DNA of 64,000 bases from Nitrosomonadales bacterium (GCA_016235045.1 JACRME010000027.1:1-64000); one strand, 5' to 3'; shown: positions 44,038-53,550, numbered from the stretch's first letter. Made by a program: numbers and translations. The notes: a model not told the origin generated them from the letters alone.

Positions 44038-44718
44038 TCAGGCCAGCAGCGACAGCGTGCTATTGCTGCTGGCATCGCTGCCGGAATTATAGGCCTGCAT
44101 CAACTGCATGATCTGTTGCAATACTCTGCCTGCCGTATCGGTTGAGGAAGTGTCCGAAGTCGATGAAGCGCTATCACTACTGTTTGTGGAAACCGTGCTG
44201 CTCGAATTCGACTGCTCGAACGCCATTGCTTCCCGCATGCTGACCTTGCCGTCCCCATCGGTGTCCGCCTGGTCGAAGTTTGCAATCACGCTCGAAATCA
44301 GGCTGGAGCGTGTGTTGTCGGAGGAGCCGATCTCGTTCAGTTGGGCGGTCAGTTCATCCTTGGTGAATCCGGCGTTATTTTGCGGAGGAGGGGGAGGCGG
44401 CATGCCGCCGCTCTGCAGGTTGGCATTGGCCTGAAGCTGGCCCTCGAGTTGCTGCAGCGTATCGGTAAATTCCTGTTTGGTGATTTTTTCGTCACCATTG
44501 GCATCCAGTTTGGAAAATAATTCATCAACGCTCGTTGTCGTGGGAGTAGAGCTCGAACTGGATGAAGTTTTCTCCAATGCTGCCTGCAGCGTTGATTTGT
44601 CGATATACCCCTGACTTGAGGTGTCGAGCTGGGAGAACAGATTCTCTGCCATTTTTTGACGCATGTTTTGAATCATTGACCAGCCATTATTTCCGCTGAC
44701 GCCGCTGATGCTGCTCAT
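44038..44718 (-). CDS. EF-hand calcium-binding protein
   Basis: This 226-residue protein has two clear EF-hand loops, DANGDEKITKQE (residues 72-83) and DTDGDGKVSMRE (152-163), and one degenerate loop DTSSQGYIDKST (32-43) lacking the central Ca ligands. Between them is a PPPPPP stretch (about 107-112); Ser-rich linkers sit at 51-63 and 170-200. There is no signal peptide; the N-terminus MSSISGVSGNNGW is polar. A strong AAGGAG precedes the ATG. Similar EF-hand proteins are common in beta- and gammaproteobacteria (XopAW-like), with roles largely unknown. It is monocistronic. Confidence 0.82.
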   Translation of the reverse strand: MSSISGVSGNNGWSMIQNMRQKMAENLFSQLDTSSQGYIDKSTLQAALEKTSSSSSSTPTTTSVDELFSKLDANGDEKITKQEFTDTLQQLEGQLQANANLQSGGMPPPPPPQNNAGFTKDELTAQLNEIGSSDNTRSSLISSVIANFDQADTDGDGKVSMREAMAFEQSNSSSTVSTNSSDSASSTSDTSSTDTAGRVLQQIMQLMQAYNSGSDASSNSTLSLLA

Positions 44719-44853
44719 GGTTTTCTCCTTTTCTATTTAAGGTTCACGCTGTGCATTACATCCTGCACATGGTTCAATTATCGTCATCATCCCTTGTTAA
44801 CTTCATAGCGCACCGCGTAAATTCAGGTAAAACCGCGTCAAGATATTTGCATG

Positions 44854-45378
44854 TCATTTTTTGTGCAGATACGTCGATCGAGCGTAAATCTGCTTGCGCT
44901 GTTCCGCGGATAGCACCGACCATATCTGTGCCTGGATTACCGTGTTCAGGTAGGCTAGCTCGGCGAGTGCTTTGCCGTGCGCCTCCGCCTTGGACTTTGC
45001 TTTGGCGGCATCGAAGCGTTCGGACCGGGTGAGTTGCTGCAGCTCCTGCATGGCCCTGCGCGCGATCTTTTCATTTTCAAAAAGTGCGGGCGCTTTATCG
45101 TGCATCAACTTGAAAACCTTGTCCTGCTGTTCATCGGTCAGGTCGAGTTGGGCAAAAAAAGGCTGCGGCATGCCCATTGGCAACGGCGGGAACGCATCCT
45201 TCGGCATCGCAAGACCGCTCATGCGACCGCAAGCAGGAGGTACCCCGGGAGGCGCATCATGCGCATAGGAAAACAGCGGCAATGCAGACAGCACAACGCA
45301 CGCTATGGCATAAGGAAAAAAGGACAGCAGCAGGCTGGAGGTGTCAGCGTGTCTGGTTTGTTGAATGGGCGTCTGCAT
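44854..45378 (-). CDS. Spy/CpxP-family periplasmic protein
   Basis: This 174-residue protein has an N-terminal hydrophobic segment (about 15-38, ending FSYAHD) acting as signal peptide. Two LTxxQ-like motifs mark the Spy/CpxP family: LDLTDEQQDKVF (about 79-90) and LSAEQRKQI (about 155-163). Spy is a periplasmic chaperone and CpxP an inhibitor of the CpxA sensor. It is transcribed away from an adjacent CpxR/CpxA-like pair, the normal arrangement of cpxP and cpxRA, so I infer that it is a target and feedback regulator of that system. A Pro-rich stretch (PPGVPPACGR) follows the signal. Confidence 0.8.
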   Translation of the reverse strand: MQTPIQQTRHADTSSLLLSFFPYAIACVVLSALPLFSYAHDAPPGVPPACGRMSGLAMPKDAFPPLPMGMPQPFFAQLDLTDEQQDKVFKLMHDKAPALFENEKIARRAMQELQQLTRSERFDAAKAKSKAEAHGKALAELAYLNTVIQAQIWSVLSAEQRKQIYARSTYLHKK

Positions 45379-45541
45379 AATGGTTCTCCGATAGGGTTAT
45401 CCCGATGGAGGCGAATGTGCGGGCGGCGTAATACGCTTTCAGGCGAGGTAAATTTGCGTAAAGACGGGACTCTTGCCGACAATGCAGGCCGGTGATTGGA
45501 TAACATCGGTATTGTCAAGATTGACGGAGCGATACTGGACG

Positions 45542-46228
45542 ATGGCCGAAAGAATATTACTGATCGATGACGATGTGGAACTCGTCGAGATGATTCGCGA
45601 CTATCTGACGCGGGAAGGGTTCGAGGTCAGCAAGGTGCACGACGGTGAATCGGGCGTGCGCGAAGCGCTGAGCGGACGTTACGCCATTGCCGTCGTCGAC
45701 GTGATGATGCCGGGCTTCAACGGCATCGAAGTGCTGCGACGCGTTCGCCGCGAGAGCACAATGCCCGTTCTCATGCTGACAGCACGCGGCGACGACACTG
45801 ACCGTATCGTCGGGCTGGAGCTGGGGGCGGACGACTATGTCCCCAAACCCTGTACCGCCAGAGAACTGACCGCGCGCATTCGCGTCATCCTGAAACGAGC
45901 CGGCCATCCCGGAGAAACTGTATCCCGTGCATTCAAAGTCGGCGTTCTTGCCGTCTGGCCGGAGAAACGCAGAGTCGAGCAGGCAGGTCAACCCGTCGAA
46001 CTGACCAGCACCGAATTCAGCTTGCTTGAAGTACTGGTGCGCAACGCAGGTCAGGTCGTCAGCAAGGAAGAATTGTCCGAGCAGGCCCTGGGCAGGCCGC
46101 TGATGCGCTTCGACCGTTCCATCGACATGCACATGTGCAACATCCGGCAGAAACTGGGAGAAGCGCCGGATGGGCGGTCGCGCATCCAGACCGTCATCCG
46201 CAAGGGTTACATGCTGATCAAGGAGTGA
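45542..46228 (+). CDS. Response regulator, OmpR/CpxR-like
   Basis: The 228-residue regulator has a receiver domain with acidic pocket LLIDDDVE (residues 7-14), phospho-acceptor Asp53 in VVDVMMPG, Thr80 and Lys102, and a winged-helix DNA-binding domain with LTSTEFSLLEVLVRNAGQVVS and DMHMCNIRQKLG. It pairs with the kinase just downstream (three-base gap). Divergence from a spy/cpxP-like gene makes CpxR the best analogy. Confidence 0.92.
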   Translation: MAERILLIDDDVELVEMIRDYLTREGFEVSKVHDGESGVREALSGRYAIAVVDVMMPGFNGIEVLRRVRRESTMPVLMLTARGDDTDRIVGLELGADDYVPKPCTARELTARIRVILKRAGHPGETVSRAFKVGVLAVWPEKRRVEQAGQPVELTSTEFSLLEVLVRNAGQVVSKEELSEQALGRPLMRFDRSIDMHMCNIRQKLGEAPDGRSRIQTVIRKGYMLIKE

Positions 46229-46231
46229 TGC

Positions 46232-47476
46232 GTGGGAAAACGATGGGAGCGCCGACGACTCGTCGGCTGTTTTGTGCAGATACGGAGCAAAGGCTGGGGT
46301 ATGGGCAGACTGTTCTGGAAATTCTTCTTCATTTTCTGGTTGGCCCAAGTGTTCACTTCCTTCGGCGTCGGCCTTGCAGTCTGGGCACTGCGCCCGGAAA
46401 TGCCACAGGCATTCGTACTGCCCATGCCGGGCGATCAGCCCGGGCGTCCGCCGTTTCCTCCGCCTGAAAGCCGCGAAAACATACCGTCGCCACCGGGCAC
46501 GCAATCCGGCATGCCCCCTCTCGCTCCGCCGACCGGTATGGGTATACCCCGGCCGCCGCCGCGCCCGCAGGGATTCATGCCCCCCTTACTGCCGGTCTTT
46601 GCCGGGAGCCTGGCGAGCCTGATCTTTGCCGCGCTGCTCGCGTGGTACTTCGCGCGCCCCATCCGCACCCTGCGCACGGCTTTCGATTCGGTTGCCAACG
46701 GCAAGTTCGATACGCGCATCGGCTTGTCCATGAGCGGTAGACGCGACGAGCTGGCCGACCTGGGGCAGGACTTCGACCGCATGGCCTCCCGGCTGCAAGG
46801 CCTGATGGACGCGCAGCGCCGCCTGTTGCACGACATTTCGCACGAACTGCGCTCGCCGCTGGCCAGGCTGCAGGCGGCAACCGACCTGATGCAGCAACAA
46901 CCCGACCGGGCGGCGGAGTTCATCCCGCGCCTGGAACGCGACACGGGACGTATCGATGCGCTCGTGGGCGAGCTGCTCACGCTTGCGCGTCTCGATTCCG
47001 GCATGGCGGGAAGGATGGATGAGCCGGTCGATGTTAGCGAGATACTTGAACATATTGCCAGCGATGCCCGTTTCGAAGCCGCATCCAGACAATGCAGCGT
47101 CGACGTCAATGTGCCCGAGCACATCCCGGTCAAAGGCAATCAGGAACTGCTGTTCCGGGCGCTGGAAAACGTTGTGCGCAATGCCGTGCTGCACACTCCC
47201 GGGGGCAAGCGTGTCGCGCTTGCGGCCAAGTACGATGCCTTCGGCAAAGAGTGGCGCATCACCGTGCTCGACGAAGGCAGCGGCGTGCCGCCGTCGGAGC
47301 TGGAAACCATCTTCCAGCCCTTCTTCCGCAGCAAGGCACACAGCAGCTATGCAGGTTATGGACTAGGGCTGGCGATTACGCAGCGCGTCGTGCAGGCGCA
47401 TGGCGGCACCGTGACGGCGGCGAACCGGCCGGAGGGCGGCCTGGCGGTAACAATTACCCTGCCTGCGGGTGAGTAG
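46232..47476 (+). CDS. Sensor histidine kinase, CpxA-like, with a Pro-rich periplasmic loop
   Basis: The 414-residue kinase has two membrane helices (about 28-52 and 117-140) that enclose a short loop of about 65 residues made almost wholly of Pro, Met and Gly (for example GRPPFPPPES, TGMGIPRPPPRPQG). A HAMP domain (141-195), the H-box LLHDISHELRSPL (His204), the N-box NVVRNAV, and G-boxes DEGSGVP and GYGLGLAI follow. The loop is too short and Pro-rich for a folded PAS sensor. AGGAG spaced six bases before the GTG at 46232 supports that start; ATG 46301 (MGRLFWKFF) is an alternative. It works with the preceding regulator. Confidence 0.9.
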   Translation: MGKRWERRRLVGCFVQIRSKGWGMGRLFWKFFFIFWLAQVFTSFGVGLAVWALRPEMPQAFVLPMPGDQPGRPPFPPPESRENIPSPPGTQSGMPPLAPPTGMGIPRPPPRPQGFMPPLLPVFAGSLASLIFAALLAWYFARPIRTLRTAFDSVANGKFDTRIGLSMSGRRDELADLGQDFDRMASRLQGLMDAQRRLLHDISHELRSPLARLQAATDLMQQQPDRAAEFIPRLERDTGRIDALVGELLTLARLDSGMAGRMDEPVDVSEILEHIASDARFEAASRQCSVDVNVPEHIPVKGNQELLFRALENVVRNAVLHTPGGKRVALAAKYDAFGKEWRITVLDEGSGVPPSELETIFQPFFRSKAHSSYAGYGLGLAITQRVVQAHGGTVTAANRPEGGLAVTITLPAGE

Positions 47477-47632
47477 TGCGGCGGGGTGCAGCCATTCCGC
47501 ATGGCTACATGCAGGCAATGGACAATTGCATGACGAAGAAAGGGTTTACCCGACCCGGCGGACCGCCACCCGGACAAGGCCGCAATCCGCCGCCGTCAAA
47601 GAAATAGCTGTCGAGACTCCGTGTCCTGAATA

Positions 47633-48781
47633 TCAGGGCAGCGCGATGTGACTGGCGAACAGCCGGAAATTGGGCGCAGTGGCGTTGTATTCGCTGTAGA
47701 TGATGCCGCTGCCCGTTGCGCCCGGATCGTATCCGCATGCGCCGTTGAAACTGCCGCTGCTGCCGGAAATGCGCTTGGCCGGCATGGGAACGCCGTTGCT
47801 GCGGTACAGGGTTGCGGTGGCAAGGTTGCTGATGCGGAACGCCAGGCAGCCGCGGTAGGTATCGGGCGGCGGCTCATAGGGGGTAACGATGAGGTAATCG
47901 TTGCCGCCCGCGGTCACCATCTCCGTTGCGGCAAAACCGTTCAGCGCCTGGCCGCTTTGCGAAAACTGCGCCGCCTCCGCACCGGCCAGAAAGTCGCCGA
48001 GATAAACGCAGTTGGCGAATGCCCTGTCGCAACGCAGGCCGATAATTTTTTGCGGGCTGCCTGCGCATTGCAGACTGACATGGATACCGTCCGATTTCGC
48101 CAACATGCCGGGTTCGGTAAAGGCAGCGCAGCCGGAGAGGGCGGCATCCAGAGTGTTGAGCCGGATTTCGGGAGCGCCGACGAACGTATCCGCAGTGGAA
48201 GCATACGAGGAACCGACGAACAGTTTGCGCTCCGCGCTCCAGGGCCCGCTGGGCGAAGAGGCGGCACTGAGTCCGATCCAGCTATTGTCGATGGACGGAA
48301 CGCTGTTTCCGCCCGTCTCGAAATACAACATGCGATGCCACAGCATCTTCCAGCGCCGGCTGGCGTCAGCATCGTCAGGGTCGTAAAGCAAGCTCGACAC
48401 TTCATAATGCCAGTCGGCCCACAGGGTTCCGCCGGAGGGGTTGGGAATTTGCAGATCCGGACTGGAATTGTTATTCGGGTCGATGCCGGCATCCGTCCAG
48501 GTCGATCCGCCATCGGCGGAAGAGGCGATGCGCGTGCGGACTTCGGTAAGTGCCGCGTCGTTGGCCGAATAATTGACGGTCGAGTAACTCATCCACAAAT
48601 TGCCAGCCCCGTCCGACCTGGGGGAAGTATCGAAGACCCCGTTGGTCGCCACGACGCCGCTGACACTCAGCGCAGTTGCGGCGACTGGCGGGGTGGGCAG
48701 TTCATTGCTGCTGCCGCTCCCGCAGGCGGACAGCAAACCGGCAAGAACGCAATACCAGCAAGACACAGACAGTTTCTTCAT
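47633..48781 (-). CDS. Lipoprotein with sialidase-like Asp-box
   Basis: This 382-residue secreted lipoprotein starts at MKKLSVSCWYCVLAGLLSACGS, a signal peptide with lipobox LSAC. The mature part contains an Asp-box SSADGGSTWTDAG, found in beta-propeller glycosidases and many non-enzymatic propellers, and TWTD/WADWHYEVSSLLYDPDD-type repeats. It ends in YDPGATGSGIIYSEYNATAPNF. No catalytic signature for a sialidase is complete, so I do not call an enzyme. An upstream in-frame ATG at 48853 would overlap the next gene, so 48781 is preferred. Confidence 0.7.
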   Translation of the reverse strand: MKKLSVSCWYCVLAGLLSACGSGSSNELPTPPVAATALSVSGVVATNGVFDTSPRSDGAGNLWMSYSTVNYSANDAALTEVRTRIASSADGGSTWTDAGIDPNNNSSPDLQIPNPSGGTLWADWHYEVSSLLYDPDDADASRRWKMLWHRMLYFETGGNSVPSIDNSWIGLSAASSPSGPWSAERKLFVGSSYASTADTFVGAPEIRLNTLDAALSGCAAFTEPGMLAKSDGIHVSLQCAGSPQKIIGLRCDRAFANCVYLGDFLAGAEAAQFSQSGQALNGFAATEMVTAGGNDYLIVTPYEPPPDTYRGCLAFRISNLATATLYRSNGVPMPAKRISGSSGSFNGACGYDPGATGSGIIYSEYNATAPNFRLFASHIALP

Positions 48782-48843
48782 CGGGACATTTCTCTCTTGC
48801 AGACAATCCGGACAAGCGTACGTTAAGCGCCTCACATTCTGCA

Positions 48844-50790
48844 TTAATTGCATGCGGGAGCAAACACCTGCACCTTGTCGCGCCCGCGCTGCTTGGCCTG
48901 ATACATGGCGATGTCTGCGTAATTCATCATTTCAGTCTCGTTCTTCGCATGTTCCGGAAACAACGCCATGCCGATGCTGCACGAGATGTGCAGACTCTGC
49001 TGCGCGAGGTCGAAAGGCCGGTTGAGCGCGCTGCGAATTTTCTCCGCTACCATCACCGCGTCCGCGGTGCTTTCGATCGAACGCAACAGCACCACGAATT
49101 CGTCGCCGCCGACCCGGGCGACGGTGTCCGAGTCGCGTACGCATTCGCGCATGCGGCTCGACACTTGTTTCAGCAGCCAGTCCCCGACGACGTGCCCCAA
49201 TGTGTCGTTGATCGGCTTGAAGCGGTCGAGGTCGATGAACATCAGGGCGACGCGCTGCTTGTCGCGTTTGGCATAGGACAATGCCTGCTGCAGACGGTCG
49301 GTCAACAGCGCCCGGTTGGGCAGGTCGGTCAGCGTGTCGTGCTGCGCCAGATGACGGATGCGCTCGTCGTTCAGCTTGCGCTCGGTGATGTCGTGGAACA
49401 CCACCACCGCCCCCTTGTTTCCGCCGTCCACCAGATTGGGCGAAACCGTGATGGCAACCGGAAAACCCGTGCCGTCCTTGCGCCAGAACCATTCTTCGCC
49501 GCTGCGCGTCTGGCCGTCGATCAACGACAGGTAGACAGGGCAATCGTGTCCCGGATAGACGCTGCCATCGGGGCGGTGATGATGGAATATCGCGTGCTGA
49601 TCGTAACCGGTCACTTCGTCCTCGCCGAATCCCAGCATGCGCAGGGCGGCAGGGTTGATGAAAATGCAGCGCCCGTCGTGGTTCACGCCGTAGACCCCCT
49701 CGCCCAAGGCATCGAGCAAACCATGGCGCAGACGGGTTTCATATTCCAGCTTGACGCTCTTGCTCTTCAGGCTGCGATTGACCAGGAACAAACTGATCGT
49801 CAACAGCAAGATCACCAGGCCGGCAGAAACAGCCGAAACGGATTGCCAGTAATAGCGCGTCCAGACATCGTGCAGCGTGAATTTCGGCGTGCCGTCGAAC
49901 GGCGGCAAGCGCAATTCGCGTTGCAGTTCTTCGACCTGGGAATAGTCACTGGGGGTGGTAAAGCCGCGTATGCCTATGGCACGGGTGGCAGCCTTGTCCT
50001 CTTCCAGTTGGAACAATGCGGCGGCAACGCGCCGCGATATATTTCCGTCCGCATGCGGCAGGGCGGCGAAAGGCCATTCGGGGTAGAGCCGTGTGGAAAG
50101 CGGCAGCGGAAAATTCGCGATGTGCTGCCGATTCAAAATCCTGATTTTTGACATATCCAGCTTGCCTTCGCGCGCCATCGACTCCAGCAGGCCGGTGCGG
50201 ACAAACCCGGCATCGAAGCCCCCTTTCAGCACGGCATAGACGGCATTGTCATGCGGCATGCCGACAACCTGGATCGCGGCATCGCCCGGCAACCGCACGC
50301 CGGCCAACGCCAATTCGTAGGCCTGCGCCTGGTAGCCGCCGAAGGAACCCAGGTCCGGCGTCACCAGGCGTTTGCCTTTCAGGTCGGCGAGTTCATTCAG
50401 GTCGGTGCGCTCGGCCAGGGTGAAGATCACGCCGCCGAAGGCGGACAAGGGCAGGCCGTTGTCTTCGATGATGAGCGTCGCCAACGGCGCAGACACGCCG
50501 AGACGCCTGCTCAACAAAATGAAGTGCGCCGGATTGGTGAGCACGAAGTCCACGCGCTTTTCGGAAACTGCCTGTTCCAGTTCCGGATAGGTGTAGGTCA
50601 CGATCCTGAAATCATGCTGCGGAATGGCGCGCTTGAGCGCTTTTTCCAGCGGCTGCCATTGCTTCAGCATCTCCGCCTTGGGGCGGAACGCGAGCACGCC
50701 GATCTGCACCGTTTGTGCGGCGGCGAAAGATGACCACAGCATCCCGGCGATGCAGAGCAGTGTCAGTAGCGTGCGATAAATCGAAGGCAT
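48844..50790 (-). CDS. Membrane diguanylate cyclase with periplasmic phosphonate-binding-like domain, PAS and GGDEF
   Basis: The 648-residue protein starts with a signal peptide (1-25). A PhnD/SsuA-type solute-binding domain follows (about 27-285; VQIGVLAFRPKAEMLKQWQPL, VDFVLTNPAHFILLSRR, AVLKGGFDAGFVRTGLLESM). After a membrane helix (about 312-335) come a PAS domain (from RHGLLDALGEGVYGVNHDG to FHDITERKLND) and a GGDEF domain with the intact active site ARVGGDEFVVLL near residue 565. No EAL domain is present. It would make cyclic di-GMP in response to a periplasmic ligand; the ligand is unknown. Family variants are common in Gammaproteobacteria and Betaproteobacteria. Confidence 0.88.
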   Translation of the reverse strand: MPSIYRTLLTLLCIAGMLWSSFAAAQTVQIGVLAFRPKAEMLKQWQPLEKALKRAIPQHDFRIVTYTYPELEQAVSEKRVDFVLTNPAHFILLSRRLGVSAPLATLIIEDNGLPLSAFGGVIFTLAERTDLNELADLKGKRLVTPDLGSFGGYQAQAYELALAGVRLPGDAAIQVVGMPHDNAVYAVLKGGFDAGFVRTGLLESMAREGKLDMSKIRILNRQHIANFPLPLSTRLYPEWPFAALPHADGNISRRVAAALFQLEEDKAATRAIGIRGFTTPSDYSQVEELQRELRLPPFDGTPKFTLHDVWTRYYWQSVSAVSAGLVILLLTISLFLVNRSLKSKSVKLEYETRLRHGLLDALGEGVYGVNHDGRCIFINPAALRMLGFGEDEVTGYDQHAIFHHHRPDGSVYPGHDCPVYLSLIDGQTRSGEEWFWRKDGTGFPVAITVSPNLVDGGNKGAVVVFHDITERKLNDERIRHLAQHDTLTDLPNRALLTDRLQQALSYAKRDKQRVALMFIDLDRFKPINDTLGHVVGDWLLKQVSSRMRECVRDSDTVARVGGDEFVVLLRSIESTADAVMVAEKIRSALNRPFDLAQQSLHISCSIGMALFPEHAKNETEMMNYADIAMYQAKQRGRDKVQVFAPACN

Positions 50791-51014
50791 GCCGTGTTTT
50801 TCTCAGTGTGGGGGCGGAGCAGCTATTTTCGGTCAGTCTATCGAATATGGAGCGGGATTGAATTATTGTGCTCCCAGTGCCGCTGCCAGTATCGGCTTTG
50901 CTTTACGGTTTTGCAATTGCGCATTCGTTCATTTTGCGACCCAAATTGTAACTGACCCGGTACCGGACTAGAATCGACAAAGAGGTGACAGGCAATGAAA
51001 AGTCAGGATCCATC

Positions 51015-52277
51015 ATGAGGTTATTGCTGTGTTGGCTATGGCTGGCGCTGTTCGGCAGCGCCAGCGTTGCCGAACCGGTCGAGCGGCGCAAGGATCAGTT
51101 CGGCAAGGACTTCGCCTACTACCTCTATCCCATCGCGGGCGAGATACCCGGCATGGGCACGGCCGCCGGGATCGGCGCCAGCGTGTCCAACATGGGCGAC
51201 AGCGACACCGACTTCACCGGCTACTACGTGCGCGGCGACATCAAGGCCACCGGCGCCGCCCTGCTCGATTACCACCTATTGCCGCAGCGCCTGATCGTCG
51301 ATGTCGGCTACAACGACTATAAGGTCGCCTCCACCTCCTACAATCGCGGCATCGATTCCTCACCCGACGACCTGATCCGCCCCAAGGTGGAAGGGAATTA
51401 CCTCATCGGGCAAATGACCCTCACGTTCGATGAGCGCCGCTATGAACTGTTCATGCGCGCGTTGAGCGGGCGCAACCGTTTGATCGAAGTGCTGGACAAG
51501 AACAACCAGGCATTCGCGGGTGTGGATACCAGCTGGAAGAAAGGCAACTATTACTCTGTTGGCGGTTCGCTCGACCTGACCGACGACCGCCTCGACCCGC
51601 GCAGCGGCGTGCGCCTCGAATTCGTCAGCCGCCTGCCCAACAGCGATAGTGCAGACGAGAGCGAGTATTACGTCAACGACTACAACCTCACCGGTTATGC
51701 GCCGATGCGCAAGTGGGACACGCTGGCCTTCAACCTGTTTTACTCGCGCGCCCATGTCACCCGTCAGGGGTTGACCGATACAACCTTGTTGCAACAGCGT
51801 TACGGCCTGAACTGCACCCAGTATCCCGCCGGCCCCGAGCGCGATGCCTGCCAGGCCACCGAAGACAAACTGCTGGCGGGCAAACTGGCGAACAACCTCT
51901 ACGGCACCGCCTCGCCGCTGGGCGGCACGCAGCGCCTGCGTTCCTACGACAACTGGCGTTACTACGCCGGGCAGTCGCTGTTCTACGGCGTCGAATACCG
52001 CTGGAACCTCACCGACGAACGCACCCCGTTCAACATCTATCTGGCCAAGGGCGTGCGCACCGGCATCCAGCTCGCCGCGTTCTGGGAGCGCGGCATGGTG
52101 GCGGACGAATTCGGGCAGTTGTTCAAAAATGGACGCGACAGCTACGGCATCGGTGCGCGCCTGATCCTGTCCGGCGTCGTCATCCGTTTCGATCTGGCGC
52201 ATGGCAGGGAAGGAGCGCAAAGCCAGTTGTTCATCACCTATCCGTGGAGCATGTTCTCGGTGGACAATCCTGGCTGA
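51015..52277 (+). CDS. Outer-membrane beta-barrel protein (BamA/TamA-like surface antigen type)
   Basis: The 420-residue protein has a signal peptide (MRLLLCWLWLALFGSASVAE) and alternating amphipathic strands typical of outer-membrane barrels: GMGTAAGIGASVSNMGDSD, YYSVGGSLDLTDDRLDPRSG, GVRLEFVSRLPNSDS. It ends near RFDLAHGREGAQSQLFITY, a BamA/bacterial surface antigen-type C-terminal signature. There are no POTRA domains, so it is not BamA itself. The ATG at 51015 has AGGA at good spacing; an earlier in-frame ATG would put polar residues before the signal peptide. It is divergent from the GGDEF gene. Confidence 0.75.
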   Translation: MRLLLCWLWLALFGSASVAEPVERRKDQFGKDFAYYLYPIAGEIPGMGTAAGIGASVSNMGDSDTDFTGYYVRGDIKATGAALLDYHLLPQRLIVDVGYNDYKVASTSYNRGIDSSPDDLIRPKVEGNYLIGQMTLTFDERRYELFMRALSGRNRLIEVLDKNNQAFAGVDTSWKKGNYYSVGGSLDLTDDRLDPRSGVRLEFVSRLPNSDSADESEYYVNDYNLTGYAPMRKWDTLAFNLFYSRAHVTRQGLTDTTLLQQRYGLNCTQYPAGPERDACQATEDKLLAGKLANNLYGTASPLGGTQRLRSYDNWRYYAGQSLFYGVEYRWNLTDERTPFNIYLAKGVRTGIQLAAFWERGMVADEFGQLFKNGRDSYGIGARLILSGVVIRFDLAHGREGAQSQLFITYPWSMFSVDNPG

Positions 52278-52350
52278 TACCGGGAGGCAAAATCGGTCTC
52301 CGCTTACGTTGATGTTAGGACCGCGGGTCAAATTTATAAGGCGACGCAGG

Positions 52351-53550
52351 ATGTCTGAAATTTCAACAACAAGCAGTTTCGATCATGTCATCCGGCGAGG
52401 CGGAACAGCCAGTCTGAAATACGACGCGCGCGAAGCATACTTCGGCAGAGCGGACATCATTCCGCTCTGGGTGGCCGATATGGATTTTGCCGTGCCCGAA
52501 ACGGTGCAGCGCGCGCTGACGGAACGTGCTGCCCACCCCGTTTTCGGTTACACCGTCCATCCCGAATCGCTGTACGAGTCGTTGATCCTTTGGCTGGGCA
52601 ACCGGCACGGTTGGGCAATCAAGCGCGAATGGATCGTTTTCTGCCCGGGCGTCGTCCCTTCGTTGCATGCTTCCATCATGGCACTTTGCCCGCCTGGTGC
52701 CGGAGTGATCGTTCAGCCGCCCGTGTACGCGCCTTTTCTATCCGCACCGGTAACGACCGGACGAAAACTGTTGCTCAACCCGCTCAAGTTGGAAGACGGA
52801 AGGTACCGGTTCGATCCGGACGATCTCGAACGTTGCGCGGCGGAAGGCGGGCGCTTGTTGATCCTCTGTTCGCCGCACAACCCGGTGGGGCGAGTGTGGC
52901 AGCGCGAGGAATTGCAGGCACTGCTGTCGGTATGCGAAAGGCACGGCATCGCCGTGGTGTCGGACGAAATCCATGCCGACCTGGTCTATCCCGGCATGCG
53001 GCATGTGCCGCTCGCCACGCTGGGCGACAAGGTGAAGATCGTCACCGCCGTCGCGCCCAGCAAGACGTTCAACATCCCCGGACTCGGCCTTTCCGCACTG
53101 GTTGTGCCGGAGCAGGATGATCGCGCTGCGATCACCCAAGCGTTCGATACTTTGCACGTCAGTGCCGGCAACCCGTTCAGCATCGCGGCATTCGAGGCGG
53201 CATATCGCGGGGGTGCGCCCTGGCTGGATGCGTTGCTGGAATACCTGGCGGGCACGCGCGATATGGTGCGCGAATTCCTGCATCAGTGTCTGCCGCAGAT
53301 CAAGCTGATCGAGCCGGAAGGAACTTATCTGCTGTGGCTGGACTGCCGCGCGATGGGCTTGAACGACCATCAGCTCAGGCACTTCTTTGTGCAGGAGGCG
53401 GGAGTTGGGCTGAGTGCAGGGACGTTATTCGGCGAGCAAGGCAGCGGTTTTATGCGCATGAACATCGGCGCGCCGCGTAGCGTGATCCAGCAGGCACTGA
53501 AGAACATTGCCGGTGCCGCGGCTTCGCGCAACTGCTCGCATTTGTCCTAA
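52351..53550 (+). CDS. patB: PatB/MalY-type PLP C-S lyase
   Basis: This 399-residue aminotransferase-fold protein has the PatB/MalY hallmarks: FDHVIRRGGTASLKYD, WVADMDFAVPETVQRAL, PPVYAPF, SPHNPVGRVW and the PLP lysine Lys238 in APSKTFNIPGLG. Characterised relatives cleave the C-S bond of cystathionine and related thioethers, releasing a thiol, ammonia and pyruvate. It converges on the egtB-egtD genes. Ergothioneine synthesis ends with such a C-S lyase (EgtE in actinobacteria), so this enzyme may fill that role here; that is inference. The start at 52351 gives the usual N-terminus. Confidence 0.85.
   Translation: MSEISTTSSFDHVIRRGGTASLKYDAREAYFGRADIIPLWVADMDFAVPETVQRALTERAAHPVFGYTVHPESLYESLILWLGNRHGWAIKREWIVFCPGVVPSLHASIMALCPPGAGVIVQPPVYAPFLSAPVTTGRKLLLNPLKLEDGRYRFDPDDLERCAAEGGRLLILCSPHNPVGRVWQREELQALLSVCERHGIAVVSDEIHADLVYPGMRHVPLATLGDKVKIVTAVAPSKTFNIPGLGLSALVVPEQDDRAAITQAFDTLHVSAGNPFSIAAFEAAYRGGAPWLDALLEYLAGTRDMVREFLHQCLPQIKLIEPEGTYLLWLDCRAMGLNDHQLRHFFVQEAGVGLSAGTLFGEQGSGFMRMNIGAPRSVIQQALKNIAGAAASRNCSHLS

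Noticed and set aside
47530-47607. A 25-codon ORF (MTKKGFTRPGGPPPGQ...) after the histidine kinase
   Set aside because: Pro-rich like the sensor loop and tempting as a signalling peptide, but no ribosome binding site, promoter or partner supports it.
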